From the NCBI RefSeq assembly GCF_000699445.3, contig NC_067197.1, positions 22,179,809 to 22,243,808 of the forward strand: a DNA stretch of 64,000 bases, given 5' to 3'. The DNA is from Schistosoma haematobium (Eukaryota > Platyhelminthes > Trematoda > Strigeidida > Schistosomatidae). Every line of letters begins with the position of its first letter. Position 1 is the stretch's first letter. The notes beneath the pieces are model-generated. The model did no database searches. It saw only the letters and a program-made list of their open reading frames with translations, and had not been told where the DNA came from. Of this stretch, positions 36,601 to 51,600 are shown piece by piece. The translations under genes were made by a program, and so were the position numbers.

Positions 36601-39600
36601 AATAAAACAACAGATCTCTGAATGAATTTATGTGGACTATGGACAAGGTAATCAACGATGATTTGGACAGTTACATAAAATGGAGTTCTGAAGAAATGGA
36701 AAATTGAAGATTGATGTAAAAACAGAAAATAAGGAGACTTACTTTATCCATATGAGCCATGAACTCTTCAAGATTTAATATAGTTTGACTAACTTCCGGT
36801 GACTGATCTGGTACACGTAGTACGCGTTCTAAAGTATTAATTAAATCATCTTGTTGATGATAATTTAATTCAGGCCAACAACTAAGAAACGCAGCATTGA
36901 ACAAAGTACGACCTATGCCAGGTGTAATAGCTGTCAACTGACTACACGCACGAATAGCAGGACTTGGTGATTCACGTAAAAGCGCCATATTTAATGTTTT
37001 CAACCACTGACTCCAATCATCATGACTAACCATACGAGAAGAATGCCAAGCACGTTCCAAATTAGTACTGTTTAAAAGGAAGGAAAGTCAAGCTAGAAGA
37101 GAAATTGATGTACACCATGGAAAACAATTTATAACATGAAAGTACAGTTACACAACAGTTTTTTAAATGAGAAAATAGCAACAAACAATATGAGGCCATT
37201 GACAAAAAGTCTTGAGACTTTCGTTTGTGATCATTGTTATTCAGTAGAGAGAGGTCTTTGTGAAGTAAAAGAAATACATGATCAAACTGGGAAAATATGT
37301 TAAATTTAACAAAAGACAGAGGGATCATCAAAAGTTATAATTAATTTGGATAAACTATATAAATAATAAATCAGTATGGAGTGTCGATTAGAACAAAGTA
37401 TTATGTAAAATGAAAGAAAGAGCTTGAACAAGTTTTACTGTACCAATATCACTCTGAGCAATAAACTCGATAAAATTATCAAATGAAACATTGAAATAGA
37501 TAACAATTCTACTATAAAATGGTCGTTATTGAATAATTAACATGATGGTACACAAATATCATACTGATCATTATTGAATGGATGAAAACAGAGAAATTAA
37601 TATAGGTTTGAAAGAGGTGATGGTGGAGTGGTGAACCTGGAGTGGTCAAACCGAGATGTCACACAAGTCCATGAAATCGTCGATAATCGGACTATGTTAA
37701 GAGGTGTAGACTACCTGGTTAGGGTTCACGTGATTATTGTAATTAATGGTAAGAAACTTTGGGTAACATGGCTTAGGATTCTTCACAATGGGGCAGATGG
37801 ATTCAATCATTATGTTCCCCTAGAACCTGGGTTCCAAAATCTCCCAATATCCTCTTGCCATTTCGATATCTAATCTTTTTTGCTACTACTGATACTGCTC
37901 CTACTTCTACAACTCTGCGACTGGCTTTTCAATAATTTTCTCGCTGTGATTGTGTTATGGCAACCAATGCACATATATATCAAGTTCTACGTTGCATATA
38001 GTGATGATGAAGTTATGAGACAAAAGCTTATCCATCTCCATATGCCGATGAGTGAAAATCACTGGTCACGTAAAATTAAATGATTATTGCTAACTCTGCA
38101 TGAGTAACGTTTTGTTCGTCACAAAACTTGTAGATCTTAAGTTAAATCTCTCCTGAAAGTAATGACTGGACATGGTTTGAAAAAATAGCTGTTCAGTGTG
38201 CTGCTTGTTCCTTAGTGGTCTTCTATTTGATGTACCTTTGTGACGCACAAAGGTTTTCTTCAGTATGAAATCTTTACGAAACTAGGGATAAATTTACAAG
38301 TACTTGTGTTCATCAAATTAGGATTTTAAGCAATACAGAAAACAAACTAACTTGTTAATTTTCAAAAGTTTAACAGTTCCGGGCGTTTCTGATTCATCAA
38401 CATTCAATTTTTGTGCACGATTACGTGTAGAAATGCTGGTAAATTTAACGTGCACACGATCACTAGTTGTCGGCAGATAAGCGCCTTTTTCAACCTAATA
38501 AATACATATTCAAAAATCGCCACATAAATAATTGTCATTGTGTCTACAACAGTAGAATATAGAAGCCAGCCAATAGGCAGAGCTTATATATGTAATATAT
38601 GAAAACCTTAGGTAATTAGATCCATTATACTTTTTTTGACCCCCAAACGGGAGCCATACTTTTGCACTATTTCCTTATGAATGATGTCTCAGAGGTCAAA
38701 CGTCTGGTCTAACATTCATGATTTAAAATTTGGATTTGTTAACGACCTATAAACTTTAAATCATATGTAGACTTTATATCACAATTATTATATAACTAAG
38801 CGTTTTCGAAACGAATTAGATAGAAACCAGTTGTTTTGATCGATATTCAGTTAATAGTTAATCGGCTACTTAAAAACTCTACTTCATTACATATTTAAAC
38901 ATCATATTGCTCAATTTTCTTAACAATAAACGGTATTCAGATAGTATGCTGGTTATCATAAGTATAGTAAATTTGCTAATCCTTTTGTAGAAAATTCAAC
39001 ATTATATCGACAACAGGCATATCATGACGTTTTGAGATGGTGAAAATTTGTAGCTCAACAGGATATATATAGTGCAGTGTTTTATCACGAAAATAAATTT
39101 CTAATTACCTCCAGTTGAACTTTAATAAGTGACTCTCCTTTTATAGTATATGTAAACTAACAAATTCAGATAACGAAATTTCAAAAAAAATCAGATATTC
39201 TTTGTCATATTAAAATATGACCACAATACAAAAAAGCCATGCAATTCATTACACACAACACTGTCTATAAGAGATAATAAAGATAGAATTTCAAAGATAA
39301 AAAAGTACTTACTTGTCCAAGCACCGTATTAAATCGAGGTGTGTGTAACTGCAAACGACTTTGCATTTTTTGTACTAAAGGCAGGAAAAATTTGAATTTT
39401 TGACCCATACGATACAACAATCCAGTTAATACATCCATAGCTGGTACACGAAGTTGATTAATTGCATTCAAACATGCTTGACTACCCAACGAAGCTGATG
39501 ATTTTGTCGACGATAAATGATGTTGTTGATGTAATAACTGTTGATAACTTTGATGACATGATTCCAATGTTAAAAGTAAACGGCATACTGGATGAATTAT

Positions 39601-42600
39601 TTGTCCAGCGAAATCATCTAAATCAACACAATCTGTAAATCTTGCTAAACATTCTAAACACGCTCTACGAAGATGTACGCTACCCACTTTATTAGGTAAT
39701 ATTTGTTGATTTAAACCATTTGTTGAAGTTCTTGTATTCGATGCCTGAATTCCACCTACATTTGTATCATTAGTTGACATACAATTATTTTCAGGAACGC
39801 TGCTAAAAATATTCGACAAATCAATAGTATCTGTGTCTAACTGTGATTTAGAGTTAGGTATAGTTGAATGGGAAGTTGACGTTGAAGAAGTAGTAGCAGT
39901 TGTAGTAGTAGTGGAAGTGATGCAATTCGATGAATATTCTGAAACACTATTTAATAACACAGAAAGACTTGCTTCACTGGTAATATCAATTAAACTTGAT
40001 ATTGCAGGAACAATAATATGAGCATAATCCTTAAGTGTGTATCCAAATTCTGGAAGAACTTCTAAAAGCTGATCCCCAAGAAACAAATATATATCGAAAA
40101 AAAAATAAGTCAACGTGAAGACTGAAAATATATATAACAATGACAGTCAAATAAAAAAGCTATTTACTTATTTACTTATCTTTCATATTCACAATTTCAA
40201 TAATAAATTACAAATTATTTCTAATTACAAAATAACTAACAAAATCACAGAAAATGTATCTCATATAGCGTTATAATATCTGTTATCTCAGTAGTGAAAA
40301 GTTTGCACAGTAATAGTAATGGTAATAATTGCTTAATTTAACACAATACGGAACCAAGAATACGGACTTTAAACATTTTTGTATAAAATTCAATAATTTC
40401 GTAAAATGGCCAACAGAGTTACCTTTGGATAGCACTCAGAACGTTCAGAATGAAAAATGACAGTATTAAACATGTTCAATGTTCACTTATGCTTATCTAA
40501 ATTGTATATAACTCACAAACCAATCCTGTCCCTAAATCCTAACTATAACAGTGATTTTTAATCTGTAGCCTAATTTCTGAATTCTGAACCTTAAACCCAT
40601 AATATTAACCCTAAATGCCTAATCTTAACATTTACCAGTAACCATGTGGGAACTCCTAAAAGATAGATATTCAATATATATATGTTTTACGGTTTTTTAA
40701 TTTAGGGTCAGAAAATTCTGTAGAGGACCTTAACAGATCTATTAATCATATGAAATGTTTTTGCATAAGTTTAGTATCTTAAAGATAGATTTTCAATGAT
40801 TATTCTATAAATGTATGGACACATCAGACGGTTAGCATATCAGTTAAAAAAAACCTAGAAAATATTTCTTATAAGATTTGCAAAGTTATAAAATGGATGA
40901 TTCAAAGGTTTGACAAGATCGCCTTGAAATATCTAGCATCCAACTATTGAAGATCCCTGAAATAACATTAGTTAGGTATACACTATCATGGAACTTTTTG
41001 AAGAAGCACTGGTACCAAAAAAACCGCAGGCAAACTACATAATTTTAACTGACGTACTTTACGACAGTAATGCAAGGCAGAGGATATTGTGTTACGCTCC
41101 ACACTCGGTTCACAAAGAATCTAAGCGAGAGGTTCGATCAATGATAAGTCAGTCTATAAAAGAATTATTCATTATTTTCAAATGAACACACAAGATGTGA
41201 GATAAGAAGAGTAGAAACTGTTTAATACTTATTAGTGAGCAGTCTGACTTTCCACTAGAAGTTTAGAATTTCTGCATCGATCCAACTACATTGGTTTAAT
41301 ACTAAGACCCATAAGCATTGAGAGATGTTTAGTTGATTTGGGAATCAACTATATAAGAATTTGTGTTCAAGATGTTTAGTTGATTGAGTCTAAAAATATC
41401 AAATAACGATATCAAACGTAATAACCAAAAGACTAATGCACAAATCTATACAACTTAAAGGTTTTAGCTGACACACGAAAACAAATAATCAACGTATACG
41501 AATTGAATATTGGTAAGTCATATTATTAATTATTTACTGATATTCAATGAATATAAAATATATACAGAATAGTCAACACTTACAGCTATTAAATTTGATT
41601 CATTTGATTCATGATGAAACATTCTCAATATGGTTGGTATAAGACGTGTTAAATATGTACGAAATTCAGCGCCTAATACAGATGACATTGGACTTAATAA
41701 ACCAATACATGCACGCTGAACGTTTGGAGCAATCCACCAATGTGTGATTAATAAGTCAACTACTTCATGTGCAAATTCCTTTGTATTCAATTGCACGATG
41801 GTCATTACATTACCCAATTGACGAATAAGAAACTCTTGTAACTTGAATAAATAAATACATAAAATACGAATGTGCGGTTGCAGAACAACATAGAAAATTA
41901 CTCAAAAATTTCATGATTTAAAATGATTAAACTATCTGAGATCAACAAATTAACTAAACGGAAATGTTTATACTATTCATTAGTAAACATATTCCGATTT
42001 TGTCAAACAAAATCTATACAGAAGCATTACTGGAATGATTTTGAGGACATAAACCTTAATTATTGATTCACTTGGTATTGTTTTGCTTGTATCTTCCCAT
42101 TGAGGTTTAAGACTGCAATTGATCAGTCTGTTATTGGCATATGTGCAAACTGTGCGTAGGCCTCGATATTGCCTTAATTCACAGGCTTTTATAAGCAAAG
42201 ATGGATAGTGGTTAGCAGTGGAATCCAGGATGCGCGTTTCGTCCCATTTGGGACTCGTCAGCTGGATGTACCTGCATCTCAGAGTTGATGTTCACTCCGG
42301 GACTCGAACCCAGTATCATTCGCTTCAAACGTCATCGCGTTATACACTCAGCTACTCAATAGCTGCTATCCACTATCCATCTTTGCTTAATTACTGAGTT
42401 GCAAATTCTAATTTATTTCATTTTAATCTTGATAATTCAGATAAACGACTAGCCTGACACCACCAATGTACAGATTGATTCTACAAAGTAATAATAAATA
42501 TGCACAAGAAAAGATTATTTTTCATATTATCGAATTGGTAGTAATATGATGTACGATACTTATGTCGCTGGAGAGCAGGCGTTGGACGTCTCGAGTTACT

Positions 42601-45600
42601 GGGCAGACATCGGACTAGGTGGCCCGGGAGGTCGACATCGCTACGGAAGTTGGTGCGCCGGTGGACTCGACGTTTTGACGGAGATCGTGTCACCGAGTGC
42701 GACAAAGAATAAAGTGGCATGGTGAGCAAAACGACTGCGAGAGCGACAGTTTAAAGAAGGGACGAGTGTGGTGTATGCTACTTATGTCTATCGACATAAG
42801 TTGTATGTAACGCCAGTCCGAAGTGAAAGATTGAAATGAAGAGATAGAAAGGAAAATAAAAGAATTGGAACAAAACAGAATTGGAAGAGTCATGAAGGAC
42901 GTAAAGGACAACTGAAAGATGTGCAAATGATGTATCATTTTCAAATTTTACTAAACCACTGTGTGACTTTGCATTAAACAATAAACTGTTCTTCCCCACA
43001 TGAGTTCTCATTCACTATAGTAGTACTAGTGATGGAAATCGTAAGAAATATCTTTTAGTAGAGTGAATAATAATTACGTACGTCAATAAATGAACCTTAG
43101 AATATGAGACAACAGAGCATTGAACACTTTTTTCGTTCTAGTGTAGGATTCAGACGTGCGCGATCAATATCAACATCATTGGATGTCGCAGAGAAATTGT
43201 TGTCCTTAGACTATTGAGTAGTTCATAAATCAAACTTCAGTCGACTTTTGAGATGTTGCGCAACCATCCATTGTCATCAGTGGTAAGTGTATTACCTCCT
43301 ACACGAATGAAATTTAATAAACTGCATCAATCATCGCGAAAAGTTTCCAAATAAAAAATCGTAACTCGTATACCAAAGATAGAAATATACGACTGTGTTT
43401 CTTCAGAAGCCTACATAATTGATTGACACAATTTAGGTTTAAATTTAACTTAGCTACATATATTTTGAATAGCTGGGCAGTACTGTCAGTTTCGAAACAC
43501 AATAATCATGGCTTACACAATATAAAATATGAAGAAGATCAAATACAGACAACAATTAACCGTTCCAGAAAATTTTTAATTTATAATTATTTTTATTAAA
43601 CCAAAAGACACGTTTCTTACGAAAGAATGCATACAAGTACACCCAGCTTACTCTAGCATCACGTGTGTTTTCTAAACACCGAAAATAATCAGGTATAAGC
43701 TGACGTAGATAAATTACTGAACGTGGACCCAATAGTTTTAAAACATAAACTATCGTATGTACAATGCTACCATACTGGCTGTGAAGTGCAGGATCACGTA
43801 GCGAATGAATCAGTGCAGATAGAGCACAAACTGAGAAGAAAATATCACGACTTTCCCAAGACAAATTGATAACGAGTTCTGATTGGGTTATATCAACTGG
43901 TTGAAAAGCGAGTAAAAAATCAAAGGAATACAATCATTGATTATATTAAATAATTAATGTTTTGTGCCAATATATTATCAAGTAAATTTCTTACGTTAAC
44001 ATGTTTACAATAGGTCGAAAATCTAGTAAGCTTACTTAATTTACAATAACAGAGATGTTATAAATTACTTAGTGGTAAGTATCAAATTTTTATCTAGAAG
44101 TGAGTACTGCAAAAACTGAAAGACATATGTAATCTTACAAGAATGTAAGCGAGAATAACAAACGAATAAGAATGATGTACATATATATTATCTTCGGTGG
44201 AATCACAACCTCCGTTTACTACACTAATTTAATTAACAAGAAAACCTTTTTATTTCTATTAAGTTATCTGTTATCTCATTCATTTAAACAAATAACCTTA
44301 AATTTATCGAGTGATTTTTGTTCATTTAACTTCCTGTGTAAACCTTTTTTTGCAATTATTGAGTTGTTATGGTTCTAGAAAATTCTCTTGTGCATTCTAC
44401 GTCACATTCCTAACGACTTTCTAGGTAGGAAAGTTAATAGATAACCGTGATTTTTTTTTACCTATTTATAGTCACAAGTATTGGTTGTTGTACATTGATT
44501 ATCCTATCTACACATTTAGTTACATTATTACAGGTTGTAAGCAAACGATAATAACACGTGAAATACAGCGAAGTTAAAATATTTCGTTTTCAGTGTTGAT
44601 TTAGCTTTATCCCAATTTATAAAAAGGAATGAGTTAGATAAAAATGAATGTATACTTATTTAAAGTCAAAAAGACGATTTATAAGAAATAGCTTAGCCAA
44701 AAAAGTTATAGAACACAGAAATAGGTAAACATTTTTTTATTTATTACTCCGGATTTTTCATTGACGCCCAACTAAGCTTTGGAACTAAATGTACTTCGAT
44801 TGTTAAAATACAAACCTATTATCCTCAAAGAAATTACCATTGAGCTGTTTAGACAGTGACTGTCTTTATGTACGATTCCGGTATCTATTTCTTTTCTCAG
44901 TATTAATCAATATCATGCTTTCGCAGTATTAAATCACTAAATGATTTTCACATGAACAACAAAAAGCACTGAACAGCTGTAACGTAATAGTACAGAATCC
45001 TCAGAAGTATACATATTAGAGCGTAACCATATCGGATCTGAGATAGTTATTCAACACAGCCAACAGATGATCGCGAAATGGTTGAAGTTAGACATCTACA
45101 CCCTTGAATGAAGGCTCAGCGGTCTAGAGGTTAGGCTTTCCACGCGCGAGATCAAAAGTTCGTGATTTAGAACTATGAGAACTCTAAAATCTCTATAAAC
45201 CCATCAACAGTAACAATATCATGTTTGTTCAGTCCATTTTCCTGATCGAATTATATCGACTAATTTGTATTATGTTTTGCTAAAACATTTGACTTTGATT
45301 ATCCTAGATATTAACTACTAGAAGACAAAAATTAACACTAAGTAATTATCAAGCCACTTACCATCTTTGCGTTCAACTACTTCATGATGACTCACAGCAA
45401 TTCCTGTATCGCCGTATGTATCGACTTGACCGGAATACAATTTGAACTTGAAGGGATCTAGTGCACCAAGAACACCAAGAGCTCTCAATACCTAATAGCA
45501 GGAATTCAAATATTTCAATAAAGTATAAAGTTCTAAGGAAAATAGAATTCAAAAAGAATAAACTTATCCAAACTCATAGAAAGCTAACAACGATTGAAAA

Positions 45601-48600
45601 TGGACTACTAAATCGTAACACAAAAGATATGTAACAGTTTATACCTTAAAATAAGCACCTCACTAAACTATCAGTGGAAAATGTTTCAGTGTAACTCATT
45701 ACTGATTTGCAGTTTAGGATATTGGAATCCTAAAACGAGAGCTTTGTATATTTTTAGTTGATCGATACATGTTGGGTGTGATTTCACAATTGGAAAGAAA
45801 GCAGAGAGAAATAGGCTTTAGCATAAATATGATGAAGTGGAACAGACAGAAATAGAAAAGAATTTTATGATGGGACAATACAAGACATCATAAAGATAAT
45901 TAAATGAGGCAATCAAAAAGTTTGATAGATCAACTGAAGTTCCAAGTATGAAACCAACATGTGACTACATATGTATAAATTTATTGAATATTGAACTCAT
46001 TTTGAGAATCGAACCATAAGAATAAAGTTTTTAACATTGAACATAAAACTTGCATTCTGAATTTTATGACGATTATATCAAACCAGATTATATATGAGCG
46101 TTCTAGTTGTCAATCAAAGAAAACTGAAAATGACTAGTCATGCTCATTAGGTAAGATTCTTATTATAACCAGAAGAAAAAATCAAATGCTAAATTTGTAA
46201 CATTTAATATTTATAATCAGTTATTCAGTGAATAATGTTACCTTTATTGGTGCAAGCACATAGTATATTATGATTTCAAAGATTGTGGCAAGTTGTTTTA
46301 ACACTGTGAGGCAGAATTTAGAGGAAATATGAATATTCAGTAACTAGTTTAACAATCAACATACGAATTAACACAACTGAATGGATTCTATTGAAGTAAA
46401 AAAAAGTGGGGTTTTTTCAAGCTTACAGAACTAGTAAATAAATATCCAATAGATACAAAAATTAAAGCATCAATGTTAAATCTACCTCTTGACGGATACA
46501 TTTGATTTCTTCACGTTTAAGCATACCTAACAGAATATTCAACAATTGAGGATAACGTTTATACGAAATAACAACATAACCAGTGTGAGAAACTAGTCTA
46601 GTTAGAGTCCAAACAGCAATCTACAATAGGGAATGAAAGAAAAAAACATACAAATCAAAATGCGAAGTAAGAAATATTCCATTCAAAAGATACAACTTAT
46701 TATGAAGTAAACTGCTTTTAAAAAATCATTATTCCTACAACTGAATAGAAATGCATACAAAACAAAAAAAGAACCACAAGTATTTGACGATAAAAAAACA
46801 CTAGAAAAGAAAATGTCCCTAATAAAATTAAATGAACAGGAATTCATCAGATTAGAGAAATAAGTGAACTTCATTTAACAATAATTAATATATCCACAGA
46901 AGAATAACTGAATCCATAACAGTCTAAGGCCTTGATCAATGTGAAACAAAAAGATTTAAATAATATGCGGCAATAAATAAGAACGAGTATTACCGTAGTA
47001 AGAGAAACAGAACATCATGTTTAACAACGAATAGTGGAACGAAGGGTATATATATATATATGCTCAAGGTCTTCTGGAGGTATTGATGGATGTTAAGTAG
47101 AAGATGCTGCCCACAAGATTGCTTGTAAGTATTAGGTAGCGGAATGTGGTGTCGAAGATGTCACAGTCGTCAAATGGAGAGAAAAGCTTCGGGACATCAA
47201 AAGCATAGCGTGAGCAGACCACAGCGCAAGATGCAAAAAGACGACCGAAGTTTATGAATACTTATTCCACGCTTCGTAATTTCTGACAACAAACGTTCCT
47301 TCTGCCCACTGCCATGTCCTACACTAGGACAAAACATGGTTTGTGTAAAGCATATAAAGATAATGAATAGAAAAGAAATAAAAAGGTTCTGCTAGACAGA
47401 AAATATTTGTGATTGATTATCTGATAAATATGAATGTAATTTATAAATAAAACAAAATTGTGTAAAATGAATAAATGAAACGCAACAACTTACTGATCGC
47501 TTTAAAAAACATGATGTATCTTGCATCATATAGGCTAGAATCGGTATAAATTCATCCATATAATGATAAATAGAACGTGGCGCTACAGCAGCTAGTCGCC
47601 CTAATGTTGTAAATAGAGCAACAACTACAGGTGTTGGTTCAGTCCAATGAGCTGTTGATGCATTTTCATTCATTCTAGACATGCTGTATTCCGACCATGA
47701 TTGATTTCTACTAGAATACTGATTTCCAAGCATATATGAATCAATCAGAGGTGTTGAATTTAGAAGATATGCAGATGGTGGGCATGCTCCAGGAGGAAAT
47801 TCAAAATTGAAATAATTATAGCTATTGCGATCAAAATTCAAAGTACCGAAGCGTTCAACAATTGCCGCTAGATCATGCTAAATTTTTAGAAAAAACAAAT
47901 GAATAAAATAATAAACTGTACATCGAAAATATACTTTAAAGATTAGAAGTAACATTGACCGGTTGAAAAAATCAGGAAAAATAGGACTAACCATAGGTAC
48001 ATCGGATTTACAACCATAATTTGGAACCAAACCAGTTCCAAATAGATTCTTTGCGTCTGCATTGAATATTCCGACACAGCCACCACTAGTAGTATTAGTA
48101 GTACTTTGACCAGTTGCAGCCATTACTGCACCAGCAGCGGCTGCAGCCGCTGTCGCCGCTCCCGTAGCCATAGCGACTGCATTCGCAGCAGCTAGAGCTG
48201 GGCCAATTTGATTTGCCCCAATGTGACCAGTAGGAGCACGTCGTGTTAAACGTTGTGATGCATTGGAGGTAAGAGGGCAATGTAGACCACCAGCTAGACC
48301 AGTGGAGGCTGCAACGGCGGAAGCAATCGCATTTGCAGAAGCTGCAGCAGCATTTGCAGCAATTTGTGTAGTTAAAATTACATTTTGAATTAATTGAATA
48401 CTTGCAGGTAAACGTTCAGTGGGTAAAATAGATGAAGAACAATCGATTTCTATGGAAATAGTGTGGAGAAAGAAAAGTGATATGAAAGTTAGAACTAGAA
48501 AAACAGAACTACGATACGAAATGTGTGTATGTGTATATATTAATAGCATTAACACCACGGTCATTTTGCAATTTTCCAATCATCAAAAAATTCTCATCAC

Positions 48601-51600
48601 ACTAAAACACCAATAAATGAATGAAGAATATTCTTTTCAATAAATTCGCTTCACGTTCTACAATTATATATCCCAATTCAGAATCCGAAGAGTGGTCAGA
48701 TTTAAGGTAAAATACATTGTTCGAAATTATAGAATGTGAATTTAGGATTATTTGTAATCTAAAATGAAGTCATTAATGTTGTGATGACTAATATGAAGTG
48801 TTGACCTGAATAAGTTGATACGTTAAATGAAATTGTGAGATTAATGATCAGAATATATATGGTTAACATGGAATTAAAGAGATAATAGGGTAATTACAAG
48901 TCAGAAATCAAGTAATTTATAGTGGATAATTTATAAACAAACATTCAACTATGAAATAAGAGCATAAGCAAGGCCTAACTGTTAGCGAAAATTTTCTGTA
49001 TATATGCCTATGATTTAGAGTTGATGCACCCAGAGCAATGCTATTATTAAAGTTGTATAGATTAATCCACAGAACCACTAATGCGTATAAACTAAAATGA
49101 ATGTTTTCCATATATCTGATGGTCCTTCTGAGATTGAAAGATAAATTACCTAGACTAGTTACCTCATTCTGTATCTATTCATCCAACTGTTCTTGTGGAG
49201 AATAATGTATACATATATATTTATTTATTTATTTCAACACATAGATAATGGTACAAAGAGGCACCAAATACATATGCGCCACACAAATCTCATTCGATAT
49301 GTGTGAGGGGCTGTGATACTGCCCGGGTGCCCAGACCGAAGCAGGTGGTTTTCTTAGGGGGCCACACCCGGAGCCTTCGACATGAAGGTCTGATGCACAA
49401 GGCACTGGAGCATCGTAAGGAGATGCAGTCCCATGGAAGCCGGTGACCAACGATTGGTTCATACGCCATTTGGTCCCGCAGGATACTGGAGCCCATGTGC
49501 ACCATTGGTTTGGAATCCGGTCAAAGCGCCGGACATTCGCTTTTCGTCCTCTCGATTTCGTAAACAACACCCCTGCCACGAGAAGGCAGTGAGTAGGACT
49601 TCCCTGGCAGAAGCTATATACGCGTGGCCGTGTGAGAGCATTTCGAGAGGGAGAGCGGAGACAATGGTGATCTGCGAAGTCACATTACATTCATTGTTGA
49701 GTTTTGAGAATACAGGATGGATAAAGATAATAATAATTTGTAGTGATTTCTCTTCGCTACCACGGATCAAATCAGTCTGACCACAATTTCAGTTCATTAA
49801 TGTCTTTCGGATTTAATTAGTGCAAAAATAACTAAGTTTTAAAATTATTTTATCTTCATTGAACTTAATTAAATTAAACCGAATATACTGTCATCAAATA
49901 TTAACCATTCATGACTGTGTCTTGAAACCTGGTAGTGATAATTTGAGAGACTGAATTTCACGGTATTCATAAATTCAGCTACAAATTTCCCAGTGTTATT
50001 TTTTAAAAAAAAAAACAATTATGAAAATAATATTTATTTAAAATAATAAATTTTATACTACTACTATTATTTATAACAATCTTACCTTTATTATTTGTAA
50101 AAGTGGAATTTTGAAGTCTAGAAAAACTAGTCACTGTTAAACTAGCACGTAATGATGCTGGTAAAGCTTGTCGAATACGTGGTAATAAAATATGAATTAA
50201 TGGTTCAGAGTAAGGAATAAGAAATCTAGGTGCTGTAGCAATTAAACACGCTAATAATAAAGCTGATTGTTCTTTGTTTCTAGTTGAACCACTATGAGAT
50301 AGATCATTCAAAGTCTAAAAAAATAAATGAAGTAAGGATTCATAAAGGTTGGGTAAATTAGTTAAATATACCATTGGAATACAAACAAATGTGTATATTC
50401 GAGATTGAATATTGTTTTGCACTAAAATTTGTTTAATTGAGATTTCGTTTTCTTTTCAAGTTTACGAATATTATATTACAGATTGTGATAACAATTTAGA
50501 GAAAATGAATATAAGAAAATATTGAATCTTTTGTTTCACTCTGGTTTGACATGAATTAATTTAATTAATGTGGTTGCATAGATTTGAACTTACATGAATA
50601 TCTAATAGTTTACTGAAACTTGAAATTAACGAATCCGAAAAAAAATACCCAGTAGACTGTAGATCTGGCCATAAATATATCATTAACCAAAATTTTAATT
50701 TATTATCACTACTTGAAATAGATATATGAATTGATGAAGTGGTATTCATTGAATTGAAAATATTATTTAGCCTTCCTTTTAATCCTGCTGTACGAAAGAT
50801 GCACGTCGAATTAGTGATTATCTACTCAAACACTAGTAGTGGGATGATAATTGTTCACTTTACCGTTCAAATTGAATATTATCATGGATATTCTGGTATA
50901 GGGAAAACGTTTGTCATCTGTCTCTTCAAGAAACAGTTCCCTATTTAAACTATCTTTAAGAGTTACAATAAGTAGACAACATACTCCTGTTTATGAGACA
51001 CTGACGCTGAAGTACTCTGCTATTTTGCATGGGATTTCAAGAATTTTCAAAGTGAGTTTCTCAACTCCCGCGTATACACTGATGCTCAGCCAACAAAGAA
51101 TGAAGTAGTCAATGAGGAAGACTACCCCACATAGTTTAAACAAATGAACTATCGCACTCAAGTCTACCTACAGTGAACAACTTAATACGAAAGAATAATG
51201 TGGTAAACGTAACTTACATGTAACAAAACTTTTCGTAGATTAGGTTGAACGCATGCAGGATTAATATCCGATAAACGACCTAGACGTTGCATTACCAAAC
51301 AGCGAATATCAAAAACTTCATCGTACAAAGCCAAGAAAAGATAATTTAAGTGATCTGATTGAGCTAAATGAAGATCGAAACGTTGATCAAAGGATAGGAA
51401 TACACAACGCCGAACATCAGGATCTAAAATAAAAAAATATGCTAATAAACGTTAAACTCCCCGACAAAACAAACTTATATAAGACCAAGTGAATACAATG
51501 AATAATTTCATTCGTAAACCTATCAAATATATATCTATACATTAAATGACATCGACCATCCGACAGTGAATGATTTTGAAATGGCGTTGCATTCACGGAG

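Noticed and set aside
39833..40021. Plus-strand frame with Val runs opposite the Thr-rich mTOR exon
   Set aside because: Antisense shadow of the ACA/ACT-rich coding repeat in the mTOR exon.
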